Source of the DNA: Rhodopseudomonas palustris
Lineage (GTDB): Bacteria; Pseudomonadota; Alphaproteobacteria; Rhizobiales; Xanthobacteraceae
Assembly (NCBI RefSeq): GCF_003031265.1
Contig: NZ_CP019966.1
Location: 558,001-622,000 of the forward strand
Length of the DNA stretch: 64,000 nt
Direction of reading: 5' to 3'
In this document: piece after piece, positions 57,621 through 64,000 of the stretch
How positions within the stretch are numbered: position 1 is the stretch's first letter
How the letters are laid out: each line of letters starts with the position of its first letter
Notes under the pieces: generated by a model
What the model was told of the DNA's origin: nothing
The model's input: only the letters and a program-made list of their open reading frames with translations
Database searches by the model: none
Made by a program: the position numbers and the translations under genes

Positions 57621-57650
57621 GCCGGATGGCGGGTGTGCCCGCGATCCGGC
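57621..57650. terminator. Hairpin between cysK and purC
   Basis: gccggat (57621–57627) pairs with atccggc (57644–57650), enclosing a second stem gcgggtgtgcccgc. The genes converge here, so it can serve both. There is no T-run. Confidence 0.5.
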
Positions 57651-57661
57651 GCAGCGCTGAC

Positions 57662-58579
57662 TTAAGTCACCACCAGATCGGCGCCGGTGAGCCGGCGGTA
57701 GGCGTCGAGATAGCGCTTCGAGGTCGCCTCGACGATCTCGGCGGGCAGCTTCGGTGGCGGCGCTTCGCCGTTCCAGCGGCCGGCGCGGCGTTCGGCATCG
57801 AGATAATCGCGCAGCGGCTGCTTATCGAACGACGGCTGCGACCGGCCCGGCGCGTAGGTATCGGCCGCCCAGAACCGCGAACTATCCGGCGTCATCACCT
57901 CGTCGATCAGGATGATGCGGCCGTCCTTGTCACGGCCGAACTCGAACTTGGTATCGGCGATGATGATGCCCTGCTCGCGGGCGACCTGTTCGCCCTGGGT
58001 GTAGATCGCGCGCGTCATGCTCTCGAGCGTGTAGGCGGCCTCGTCGCCGATGATCTCGCGCATCCGCGCGATGGTGATGTTCTCGTCGTGACCGGTCTCG
58101 GCCTTGGTGGCCGGCGAGAAGATCGGCGGCTCCAGCCGCTCGCTCTCCTTCAGCCCTTCGGCCAGTTTCTCGCCCGCCAGCGTGCCGGAGGCGGCGTACT
58201 CCTTCCAGGCCGAGCCGGTGATGTAGCCGCGGATCACGCATTCGATCGGGAACACGGTGGTGCGCCGGCACAGCATGGTGCGGCCGGCCAGCGCCGCGCG
58301 ATGGCCCTGCAGCGCCGGGACCGCGGCGATGATCTCGTCGATATCGGCGCTGATCATGTGATGCGGCACCACGCCGCCGAGCTGGCCGAACCAGAACGCG
58401 CTCACCTGGGTCAAGACCGCGCCCTTCATCGGAATGGTCTCGCCCATCACGACGTCGAAGGCGCTGATCCGGTCGGTGGTGACGAGCAGCAGCCGGTCGT
58501 CGTCGACGGCATAGATGTCGCGCACCTTGCCGCGGCCGATCTTGGTCAGCGGCAGGTCGCTCGAGAGCATCGTGGTCAT
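57662..58579 (-). CDS. purC: SAICAR synthase
   Basis: A 305-residue enzyme joining aspartate to CAIR in purine synthesis, with ATP. Characteristic segments are [49 protein letters not shown] and [10 protein letters not shown]…[14 protein letters not shown]. This is the longer form of ~300 residues. ATG 58579 ([10 protein letters not shown]) or ATG 58570 could be the start. It stands apart from other pur genes here. Confidence 0.95.
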   Translation of the reverse strand: MTTMLSSDLPLTKIGRGKVRDIYAVDDDRLLLVTTDRISAFDVVMGETIPMKGAVLTQVSAFWFGQLGGVVPHHMISADIDEIIAAVPALQGHRAALAGRTMLCRRTTVFPIECVIRGYITGSAWKEYAASGTLAGEKLAEGLKESERLEPPIFSPATKAETGHDENITIARMREIIGDEAAYTLESMTRAIYTQGEQVAREQGIIIADTKFEFGRDKDGRIILIDEVMTPDSSRFWAADTYAPGRSQPSFDKQPLRDYLDAERRAGRWNGEAPPPKLPAEIVEATSKRYLDAYRRLTGADLVVT

Positions 58580-58649
58580 GGGCGGTGTTCCAGGCAGAGA
58601 CGGCCACCGGAGCAACCGGCGGCGGGGATCGTTTCGGGCCCGCAGTCTA

Positions 58650-59567
58650 TCATTCCGGCAGCGGAATGAACTCGCTCTCGTTCGGGACTGCGGCGAAACG
58701 GCCGGTTTTCCAGTCCTGTTTGGCTTGTTCGATGCGCTCTTTGCTGGACGAGACGAAATTCCACCAGATGTGGCGCGGCCCCTCCAGCGCATCGCCGCCG
58801 AGGAACATCATCCGCGTGTCCGTCTTTGCCCGGACAGTGATGCGGTCGCCAGGGCAGAAAATCAGCAGTGTCGGGCCGACGTGGCGCTCGCCGGCGATCT
58901 CGACCTCGCCGTCGACCACATAGATCGCCCGCTCCTCGTGGTCGGGGTCGAGCGGCACCGCGGTGCCGGCCTTGGCGTTGACCTCGACATAGAACCACGG
59001 CGACACCATCGTCACCGGCGAGGCCTTGCCGAACGCCGAGCCGGCGATCACCCGGGCGGTGAAGCCGGTGTCCTGCACCATCGGCAGCGTCGCTGCGGCG
59101 AAATGCTGGAAGCTCGGTGCGATCTCTTCGGCAGCCTGCGGCAGCGCGATCCAGCTCTGCAGGCCGAGCATCGACTGGCCGTCGCGCCGTTCCACGTCGG
59201 GCGTCCGCTCGGAATGCGCGATGCCGCGGCCGGCGGTCATCAGGTTCATCGCGCCGGGCGCGATCTCCTGGATGTTGCCCTCGCTGTCGCGGTGCATGAT
59301 CTTGCCGTCGAACAGATAGGTGACGGTGGCGAGCCCGATATGCGGATGCGGCCGGACGTCCATGCCCTTGCCGGCGATGAACTGCACCGGCCCGAAATGA
59401 TCGAAGAAGATGAACGGGCCGACCATCTGGCGCTTGCCGTGCGGCAGCGCGCGGCGCACCGCGAAGCCGTCGCCGAGATCTCGGGTGCGCGGCACGATGA
59501 TCAATTCCAGCGCATCGCAGGTGGTCGGATCGCCGAGCACCGGATCGTTGGTGGGCATCCAGCTCAT
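58650..59567 (-). CDS. Pirin-family bicupin protein
   Basis: A 305-residue protein. The first cupin carries the metal-binding pirin signature [25 protein letters not shown], then [24 protein letters not shown]. The C-terminal pirin domain is [18 protein letters not shown]. Some pirins are quercetinases or modulate other proteins; no specific role is shown here. It lies 70 bases upstream of purC on the same strand. Confidence 0.92.
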   Translation of the reverse strand: MSWMPTNDPVLGDPTTCDALELIIVPRTRDLGDGFAVRRALPHGKRQMVGPFIFFDHFGPVQFIAGKGMDVRPHPHIGLATVTYLFDGKIMHRDSEGNIQEIAPGAMNLMTAGRGIAHSERTPDVERRDGQSMLGLQSWIALPQAAEEIAPSFQHFAAATLPMVQDTGFTARVIAGSAFGKASPVTMVSPWFYVEVNAKAGTAVPLDPDHEERAIYVVDGEVEIAGERHVGPTLLIFCPGDRITVRAKTDTRMMFLGGDALEGPRHIWWNFVSSSKERIEQAKQDWKTGRFAAVPNESEFIPLPE

Positions 59568-59589
59568 CGGATCACTCCCAAGTTGTCTT

Positions 59590-59672
59590 CGTCATTGCGA
59601 GCGAAGCGAAGCAATCCAGGAACCGAGTGGATCGAGGTGGATTGCTTCGGCGCGTCGCTCCTCGCAATGACG
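59590..59672. repeat. Composite intergenic repeat
   Basis: Begins cgtcattgcgagcg and ends cctcgcaatgacg. Inside, gaagcaatcca (left) mirrors tggattgcttc (right). It lies between pirin and malonyl-CoA decarboxylase genes and shares its right end with the repeat at 40534. Confidence 0.65.
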
Positions 59673-59714
59673 ATGTGAGGCCCGTGTAAGATGCGGCAGG
59701 CATGCCGTCGTTTA

Positions 59715-61145
59715 TCATGCCGTCGGCGCGGGCTGCGGGGCGCTGGCGGTCTTCGCGTTGCCCTTGCGCGGCTCGCTGGTCACCGGCTTGGTCGGCACCA
59801 GCTTGCGCACCGCGGACGCTGCGGCGATCTGGCCGCGTTCGAACAGCGCCTCGTGGTTGGCCTCGATGTCGCCGAGCGCATATAGGTAGTTGACCATCAG
59901 CCCGTGCGACTGCCGCATCCCGTTCGGCGACCGATCGCCGAGGAAGTTCAGCCGGTCGAGCCGCGCGCCGTTGCCGAGGTGGAAGCGCGCCACCGGATCG
60001 AGCGGCCGGCCGTTCGGCCCCTTGGCCTGCAGGAAGTAAGCGGCGGCGAGCTGCAGCACGATCGGCTTCAGCCGGTCGGCGGTGTCGGCATCGTCGAACC
60101 AGTTTGGCGTATCCAGCGCTTCGAGCGCGGTGCGCGCGGAAGCATCGAGCAGCGTGGAGTCCGGATTGTCGCGCTCGCGCTTCAGCCACTTCGCAAAGCC
60201 CGGCACCGGCGACAGCGTCACGAACGTCTGCACGTTCGGCAGCTCGCGCTTGATCTCCTCGACTACCTGCTTGATCAGGAAGTTGCCGAACGAAATACCG
60301 GCAAGGCCCTGCTGGGTGTTGGAGATCGAATAGAACACCGCGGTGGTGGCGTCGCTGGCGGCGATCGGCTCCCTCTCGAGATCGAGCAGCGGCGCGATCG
60401 CGGCCGGGCTGTCCTTGGTCAGCGCGACCTCGACGAAGATCAGCGGCTCGTCGACCAGCCGCGGATGGAAGAAGCCGTAGCAGCGCCGGTCCGGCGGGGC
60501 CAGCCGCGCGCGCAGATCGTCCCAGTCGTGGATGGTGTGGACCTGCTCGTAGCGGATGATCTTTTCCAAGATGTTGGCCGGTGTCGTCCAGTCGATCCGC
60601 TGCAGCACCAGAAACCCCCGATTGAACCACGACGTGAACAGATGCACGAAGTCGTCGTCGACGTGACGCAGCTGCGGATGCGCGGCGATGCGGGCCAGCA
60701 CCGCCTCGCGCATCTTCACCAGCGCGGCGGTGCCGCCCGGCGCGTGATTGAGACGGCGGATCAGTTCCTGCCGGCGCGGCTCGGCGGCGCGGAGCAATTC
60801 GCCGGTCGCTTCGGCGGAGGCGTCGGCGCGAAACGCTTCGATCGCGGCGTTGAGTTCGGCGAGGTCGGGCCCGAACTGTTCGGCGAGCGCGTCGAGAAAC
60901 GCCAGCTTGTCCTCGTCGTCAGCAGCCTCGTAGCCGGCGAGCAGTGACGCAGCGAGCGCGACGCCGGATGCTTCACCGCGCCGCGACAGCAGCGTCTCGC
61001 CAAGCGCGATCAGTTCGTCACCGGACATCGGCTGTGAGCTGGTCAGCCCGAACAGGCTGCGGCCGCGCTCGGTGAGGCTGTTGAACAGGCCGCCGAGAAA
61101 CTCCGAAGCGCGGTCTGCGGTGGTGGCTATCGGCATCAGCTTCAT
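59715..61145 (-). CDS. Malonyl-CoA decarboxylase
   Basis: A 476-residue enzyme converting malonyl-CoA to acetyl-CoA and CO2. An N-terminal helical domain (~60–175) precedes a GNAT-like catalytic domain with RCYGFFHPRLVDEPLIFVEVALT and FYSISNTQQGLAGISFGNFLIKQV; the catalytic Ser/His pair lies in these regions. The C-terminus ends in a Pro/Ala/Lys tail (PRKGNAKTASAPQPAPTA). Rhizobial MatA-type enzymes sit with matBC; here there is no such partner. Confidence 0.93.
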   Translation of the reverse strand: MKLMPIATTADRASEFLGGLFNSLTERGRSLFGLTSSQPMSGDELIALGETLLSRRGEASGVALAASLLAGYEAADDEDKLAFLDALAEQFGPDLAELNAAIEAFRADASAEATGELLRAAEPRRQELIRRLNHAPGGTAALVKMREAVLARIAAHPQLRHVDDDFVHLFTSWFNRGFLVLQRIDWTTPANILEKIIRYEQVHTIHDWDDLRARLAPPDRRCYGFFHPRLVDEPLIFVEVALTKDSPAAIAPLLDLEREPIAASDATTAVFYSISNTQQGLAGISFGNFLIKQVVEEIKRELPNVQTFVTLSPVPGFAKWLKRERDNPDSTLLDASARTALEALDTPNWFDDADTADRLKPIVLQLAAAYFLQAKGPNGRPLDPVARFHLGNGARLDRLNFLGDRSPNGMRQSHGLMVNYLYALGDIEANHEALFERGQIAAASAVRKLVPTKPVTSEPRKGNAKTASAPQPAPTA

Positions 61146-61310
61146 CCCCAGGCTTGCGACATCGTCGCTTCACGTACGAAGCGCGGTACGTCACAACCAT
61201 AGACGTTCCGGACAACGCCTTCCAGACGCATGAGCAGGACGATGGTTTCGCCACGGCTTCGTGACTGGGCCGGAGGGGATGTCGCTGGGTGCGCCGAGGA
61301 TCGCCGCCGG

Positions 61311-61979
61311 CTAATTCGCCAGCACTTCGGCGGTGACGTCCTCGACATTGTGCAGCAGGCACATCAGCTTGCCGTCGGCGTCGCGCACCGGGGTGTTGAT
61401 CGACTGCCAATAGCGCTCGACGAACACGCCCTCGGCGTTGCGGACATCGTAGCGCTGCACGGCGAGCGCGTGCGGCTGGCCGGTCTCGACCACGGTGCGC
61501 AGTGAGTTGTAGACGTTGCTTACGCCGTCGGCGGTCTCGACCGCCGGATTGTCGGGGAAGATCTCGAACAGGGGCTGGCCGACGATGCCATCGCGCGACG
61601 TGAAGGTGGCGCGCGCATAGGCGTCGTTGATGTCGATGATCTTCAGGCCCGGCCCGGCATCGATCAGCATGTAGGGATGCTCGGACGCATCGAAGCTGGC
61701 GCGGATTTGCGCCAGCACCGAATCGAGATCGCCGCCACGGTTGCGATACGCCAGCGGAGATAGGTCGGCGCCGGAGATCTGAGAATGCAGCAGCGCCAGT
61801 TCGCGCTTGGCCGACGACAGCAGGCCGAGCAGCGTCCGGCGCAGCTTCTCATCCTCGGCCGTCTCGAGCAGCTTTTGGAAGTGCGCGATATTCTGTTCAC
61901 AGACGAAGCGTTGCATCGACCGCTCTCCGTCGTCCGGGAGTGTCGGCTCTTCTGCTACGCCAGATTGCGAGTATGTCAA
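61311..61979 (-). CDS. Orphan PAS-domain protein
   Basis: A 222-residue cytoplasmic protein. A helical N-terminus (FQKLLETAEDEKLRRTLLGLLSSAKRELALL) is followed by one PAS domain (~95–215) beginning PYMLIDAGPGLKIIDINDAYARATFTSRDGIVGQPLFEIFPDNP. It has no output domain, so it must act through a partner such as a histidine kinase. ATG 61979 or 61916 could be the start. Neighbours (MmgE/PrpD, malonyl-CoA decarboxylase) do not show its partner. Confidence 0.82.
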   Translation of the reverse strand: MTYSQSGVAEEPTLPDDGERSMQRFVCEQNIAHFQKLLETAEDEKLRRTLLGLLSSAKRELALLHSQISGADLSPLAYRNRGGDLDSVLAQIRASFDASEHPYMLIDAGPGLKIIDINDAYARATFTSRDGIVGQPLFEIFPDNPAVETADGVSNVYNSLRTVVETGQPHALAVQRYDVRNAEGVFVERYWQSINTPVRDADGKLMCLLHNVEDVTAEVLAN

Positions 61980-61995
61980 TACCGCTAACGGTTCC

Positions 61996-63360
61996 CTAGC
62001 GACCCAGGGCGGTCGCTTCGCTCACCTTGGCGAACCGCTCCAGCGTCAGCACCGCATCGGCAAAACTCTGCGCGCGACCGTCCAGCACCGGACGCGCGAG
62101 TTGCAGGAATTTCTGTGTCATCGCCTGGTCGCTCGGGAACGAGTTCGGCTCGCCGGACGGATCGGCGTAGATCCGTTCATGCACGCCGTCCTCGGTGGTG
62201 ATCGACACGCGGGCGCCGAACGGATGGGTTTTGCCTTCGAGCCGTTCGTCGCGCACCACGTCGAACTTGTCCGCGAGCGCATCGATCGCCGGATCGCCAA
62301 GCCGCGTGTAGTCGTCCCAGCCGAAGCTGCCCTGCTCCAGCGCCAATGCGCCAGTGAAGAACATCGAGAACTGACCGCCGACGATCGAGCGCGGATGCCG
62401 CTTGGTCGGCGCATCGCCGGTGAGCGTGATGCCGTTCTTGTGCAGCCCGACTTCGACGCGGGTGATTTGCGCTGGCGTCAGATTGTGCTCGCGTCGCATC
62501 GCGATCAGCGCGTCGATCGCCGCGTGAGTGTAGCGGCAGCTCGGATACGGCTTCACGCCGATCTTCATGGTCTCGTAAACTCTGCCGAGATCGGCGACCG
62601 CTTTGTCATGATGCGGCGTGTCGGTGTAGCCGACCAGCAGGCCGTGGATGCCTTCGACCGACTCGGTCGAGCCGATGAAGCCGTTCTTCGCCAGCGTCGC
62701 GGCGATCACGCCGTTCATCGCCGCGGCGCCGACCTGATAGCGCTTATTCCACGCACCGTTGACCAGGAATTGCAGCGAGCCTGCGGCCTGGCTGCCGGAG
62801 ACGCCGAACGCCGCGACGATCTGATCCTGCGACAGGCCGAACAGCTTGGCGGCGGCCGCCGCGGCGCCGTAGGTGCCGGCGGTTGCGGTGGGATGGAAGC
62901 CGCGCGCGTAGTGCGAGGTCGGATCGAGCGCGTTGCCGAGCCGGCAGCACACTTCGTAGCCGGCGACGATCGCGGTCAGCACATCGCGGCCCGAGGCGCC
63001 GACCAGTTCGCCGACCGCGAACGCAGCCGGCACCACCGGGGCCGAGGGATGCAGCGACGAGTCGGCGTGGGTGTCGTCGAAATCTAGCGAATGACCGAGC
63101 GCGCCGTTCAGCAGCGCCGCCACCGCCGGGGTCCAGCGCTTGTCGTCGCCGAACACCGTGGAGTCGCCGGCTCCGTCGAGCGACAGCGCCTGCAGCATCT
63201 GCAGGATCGACGGTGTCGATTCGGCTTCGCGCCGGGCGCGGATCGCGCTGCCGAGGAAGTCCAGCGTCAGCAGCTTGGCGCGCGCCAGAACGTCCTGCGG
63301 AATGTCGGTGAATTGCAGCGCGGCGACGTAGCCTGCGAGCGTGGCGGTTTCGTTGGCCAT
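61996..63360 (-). CDS. MmgE/PrpD-family protein
   Basis: A 454-residue cytoplasmic protein of the 2-methylcitrate dehydratase superfamily. Family segments are LDFLGSAI, ALLNGALGHSLDFDDTHADSSLHPSAPVVPAAF, YEVCCRLGNAL, RGFHPTATAGTYGAAAAAAKL and KPYPSCRYTHAAIDAL. It is not beside prpB/prpC, so it may act on another acid (the family includes aconitate decarboxylase and iminodisuccinate epimerase). The start MANETATLAGYVAAL fits. Confidence 0.9.
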   Translation of the reverse strand: MANETATLAGYVAALQFTDIPQDVLARAKLLTLDFLGSAIRARREAESTPSILQMLQALSLDGAGDSTVFGDDKRWTPAVAALLNGALGHSLDFDDTHADSSLHPSAPVVPAAFAVGELVGASGRDVLTAIVAGYEVCCRLGNALDPTSHYARGFHPTATAGTYGAAAAAAKLFGLSQDQIVAAFGVSGSQAAGSLQFLVNGAWNKRYQVGAAAMNGVIAATLAKNGFIGSTESVEGIHGLLVGYTDTPHHDKAVADLGRVYETMKIGVKPYPSCRYTHAAIDALIAMRREHNLTPAQITRVEVGLHKNGITLTGDAPTKRHPRSIVGGQFSMFFTGALALEQGSFGWDDYTRLGDPAIDALADKFDVVRDERLEGKTHPFGARVSITTEDGVHERIYADPSGEPNSFPSDQAMTQKFLQLARPVLDGRAQSFADAVLTLERFAKVSEATALGR

Positions 63361-63484
63361 CTGGGCTCCCTCTTTTGCGCGGCACGTTAGGCGGGCCGCG
63401 GACGCGGTTCAAGCCGCGCCGGCGCAGGGCCCATCCGCAGTGCTGCGGATTTGCGCGGTGCGCAGGGCCGTGCTCTCTGGCGGA

Positions 63485-64000
63485 TGATTCCGCGCCAGAC
63501 GGTGCAACCGGAACGATTGCTGCCGCCGATGACATCCTCCAGGACACGCCTGCTTTCGCAATGGAAACCGCGCCAGCCACAATGGGGGCTGGCCCTGCGT
63601 ATCACCCTCGCGGCGCTGCTTGCGCTTGGGGTCGCGCAGAGTCTGCATTTGCATCTGCCGCTGTGGGCGGTGCTCACCGCCATCATCGTGACGCAGACCA
63701 GCGTCGGACGGTCGCTGAAAACGGCGGGTGATTATCTCGTCGGCACCATCGGTGGCGCGATCTACGGCGGCGCCATCACCATCTTCGTGCCGCATCACAG
63801 CGAGCTCGGGCTGCTGGGCGCCCTGGCGCTTGCGGTCGCGCCGTTGGCGCTGATCGTGGCGATCAAGCCCAACCTCAACGTCGCGACCGTCACGGCGATC
63901 ATCGTGCTGCTGGTGCCGACCATCACCAAGGTCGAGCCACTGGCCTCGGCGATCGACCGCGTGCTCGAAGTCGGGGTCGGGGCGATCGTGGGGCTCGCGG
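63485..64000 (+). CDS. FUSC-family (aromatic acid exporter-like) protein, N-terminal part
   Basis: The frame from ATG 63485 (or 63530, MTSSRTRLLSQWKPRQ) runs off the window with ~170 codons. Hydrophobic segments LRITLAALLALGVAQSLHL, LPLWAVLTAIIVTQ, GRSLKTAGDYLVGTIGGAIYGG, LGLLGALALAVAPLALIVAI and VTAIIVLLVP follow each other. The pattern Q-T-S-V-G-R-S-L-K-T…GTIGGA is typical of FUSC/AaeB proteins, which export aromatic acids. It is divergent from the MmgE/PrpD gene. Confidence 0.8.

Overview
The window is GC-rich, tightly packed alphaproteobacterial chromosome. Codon use, gene content and several family-specific pairs point to the Bradyrhizobiaceae and most likely to Rhodopseudomonas palustris or a close relative. 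Supporting pairs include a BLUF/EAL photoreceptor pair resembling PapB–PapA, RpoE–ChrR, PhaR with PhaA/PhaB, and Zur. There is no prophage, insertion sequence, CRISPR array or rRNA operon. One tRNA gene (Leu, CAA anticodon) is present. Both ends cut a gene: aroB on the left and a FUSC-family exporter on the right.

Layout. 1–4.2 kb: aroKB, xerD, cytochrome b561 and accA. 4.2–10.4 kb: a DpaA/YafK-like L,D-transpeptidase-fold lipoprotein, secA and a periplasmic parvulin. 10.5–18 kb: mutS, a PcaF-type thiolase and a MarR-controlled EmrAB-type efflux operon with a clear operator palindrome. 18–23.4 kb: zur, a DMT transporter preceded by a coupled 25-codon open frame, ispG, a ParE/RelE-type toxin–antitoxin pair and a CPA1 antiporter. 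23.5–31.7 kb: c-di-GMP signalling (papA/papB and a second GGDEF/EAL protein), a prenyl synthase, mtgA and rpmF. 31.8–34.8 kb: polyhydroxybutyrate genes phaR, phaA and phaB. 35–44.4 kb: a DMT exporter, a His-rich secreted peptide, a membrane-anchored aspartic protease, hrpB, an acyltransferase, a CoA-transferase, tRNA-Leu, dsbB and an AbrB-family membrane protein. 44.5–51.1 kb: a secreted protein with a duplicated Cys module, lrgAB, an esterase, an AI-2E-family permease and rpoE–chrR. 51.2–54.9 kb: LysR, a dicarboxylate-type symporter, allE and allA (ureide catabolism). 55–64 kb: a methyltransferase, an HNH nuclease, cysK, purC, pirin, malonyl-CoA decarboxylase, a PAS protein and an MmgE/PrpD protein.

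Most of the window is ordinary housekeeping. The strongest unexplained signal is between 50.77 and 51.05 kb. Two divergent sequences there match the RpoE(ChrR) promoter pattern TGATCC-N18-TA, with identical boxes and identical 18-nt spacing. One faces rpoE–chrR. The other sits directly in front of a 34-codon membrane-peptide gene with a strong ribosome-binding site, making that peptide a candidate member of the singlet-oxygen response. Other noteworthy signals are a perfect 14-bp sequence placed in the leaders of two divergent genes at 29.7–29.9 kb, a perfect 20-bp palindrome in front of the L,D-transpeptidase-fold gene, an EcfG-like promoter in front of the His-rich peptide, and a family of composite intergenic repeats. 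All calls come from reading the sequence and remembered family features; no database search was run.
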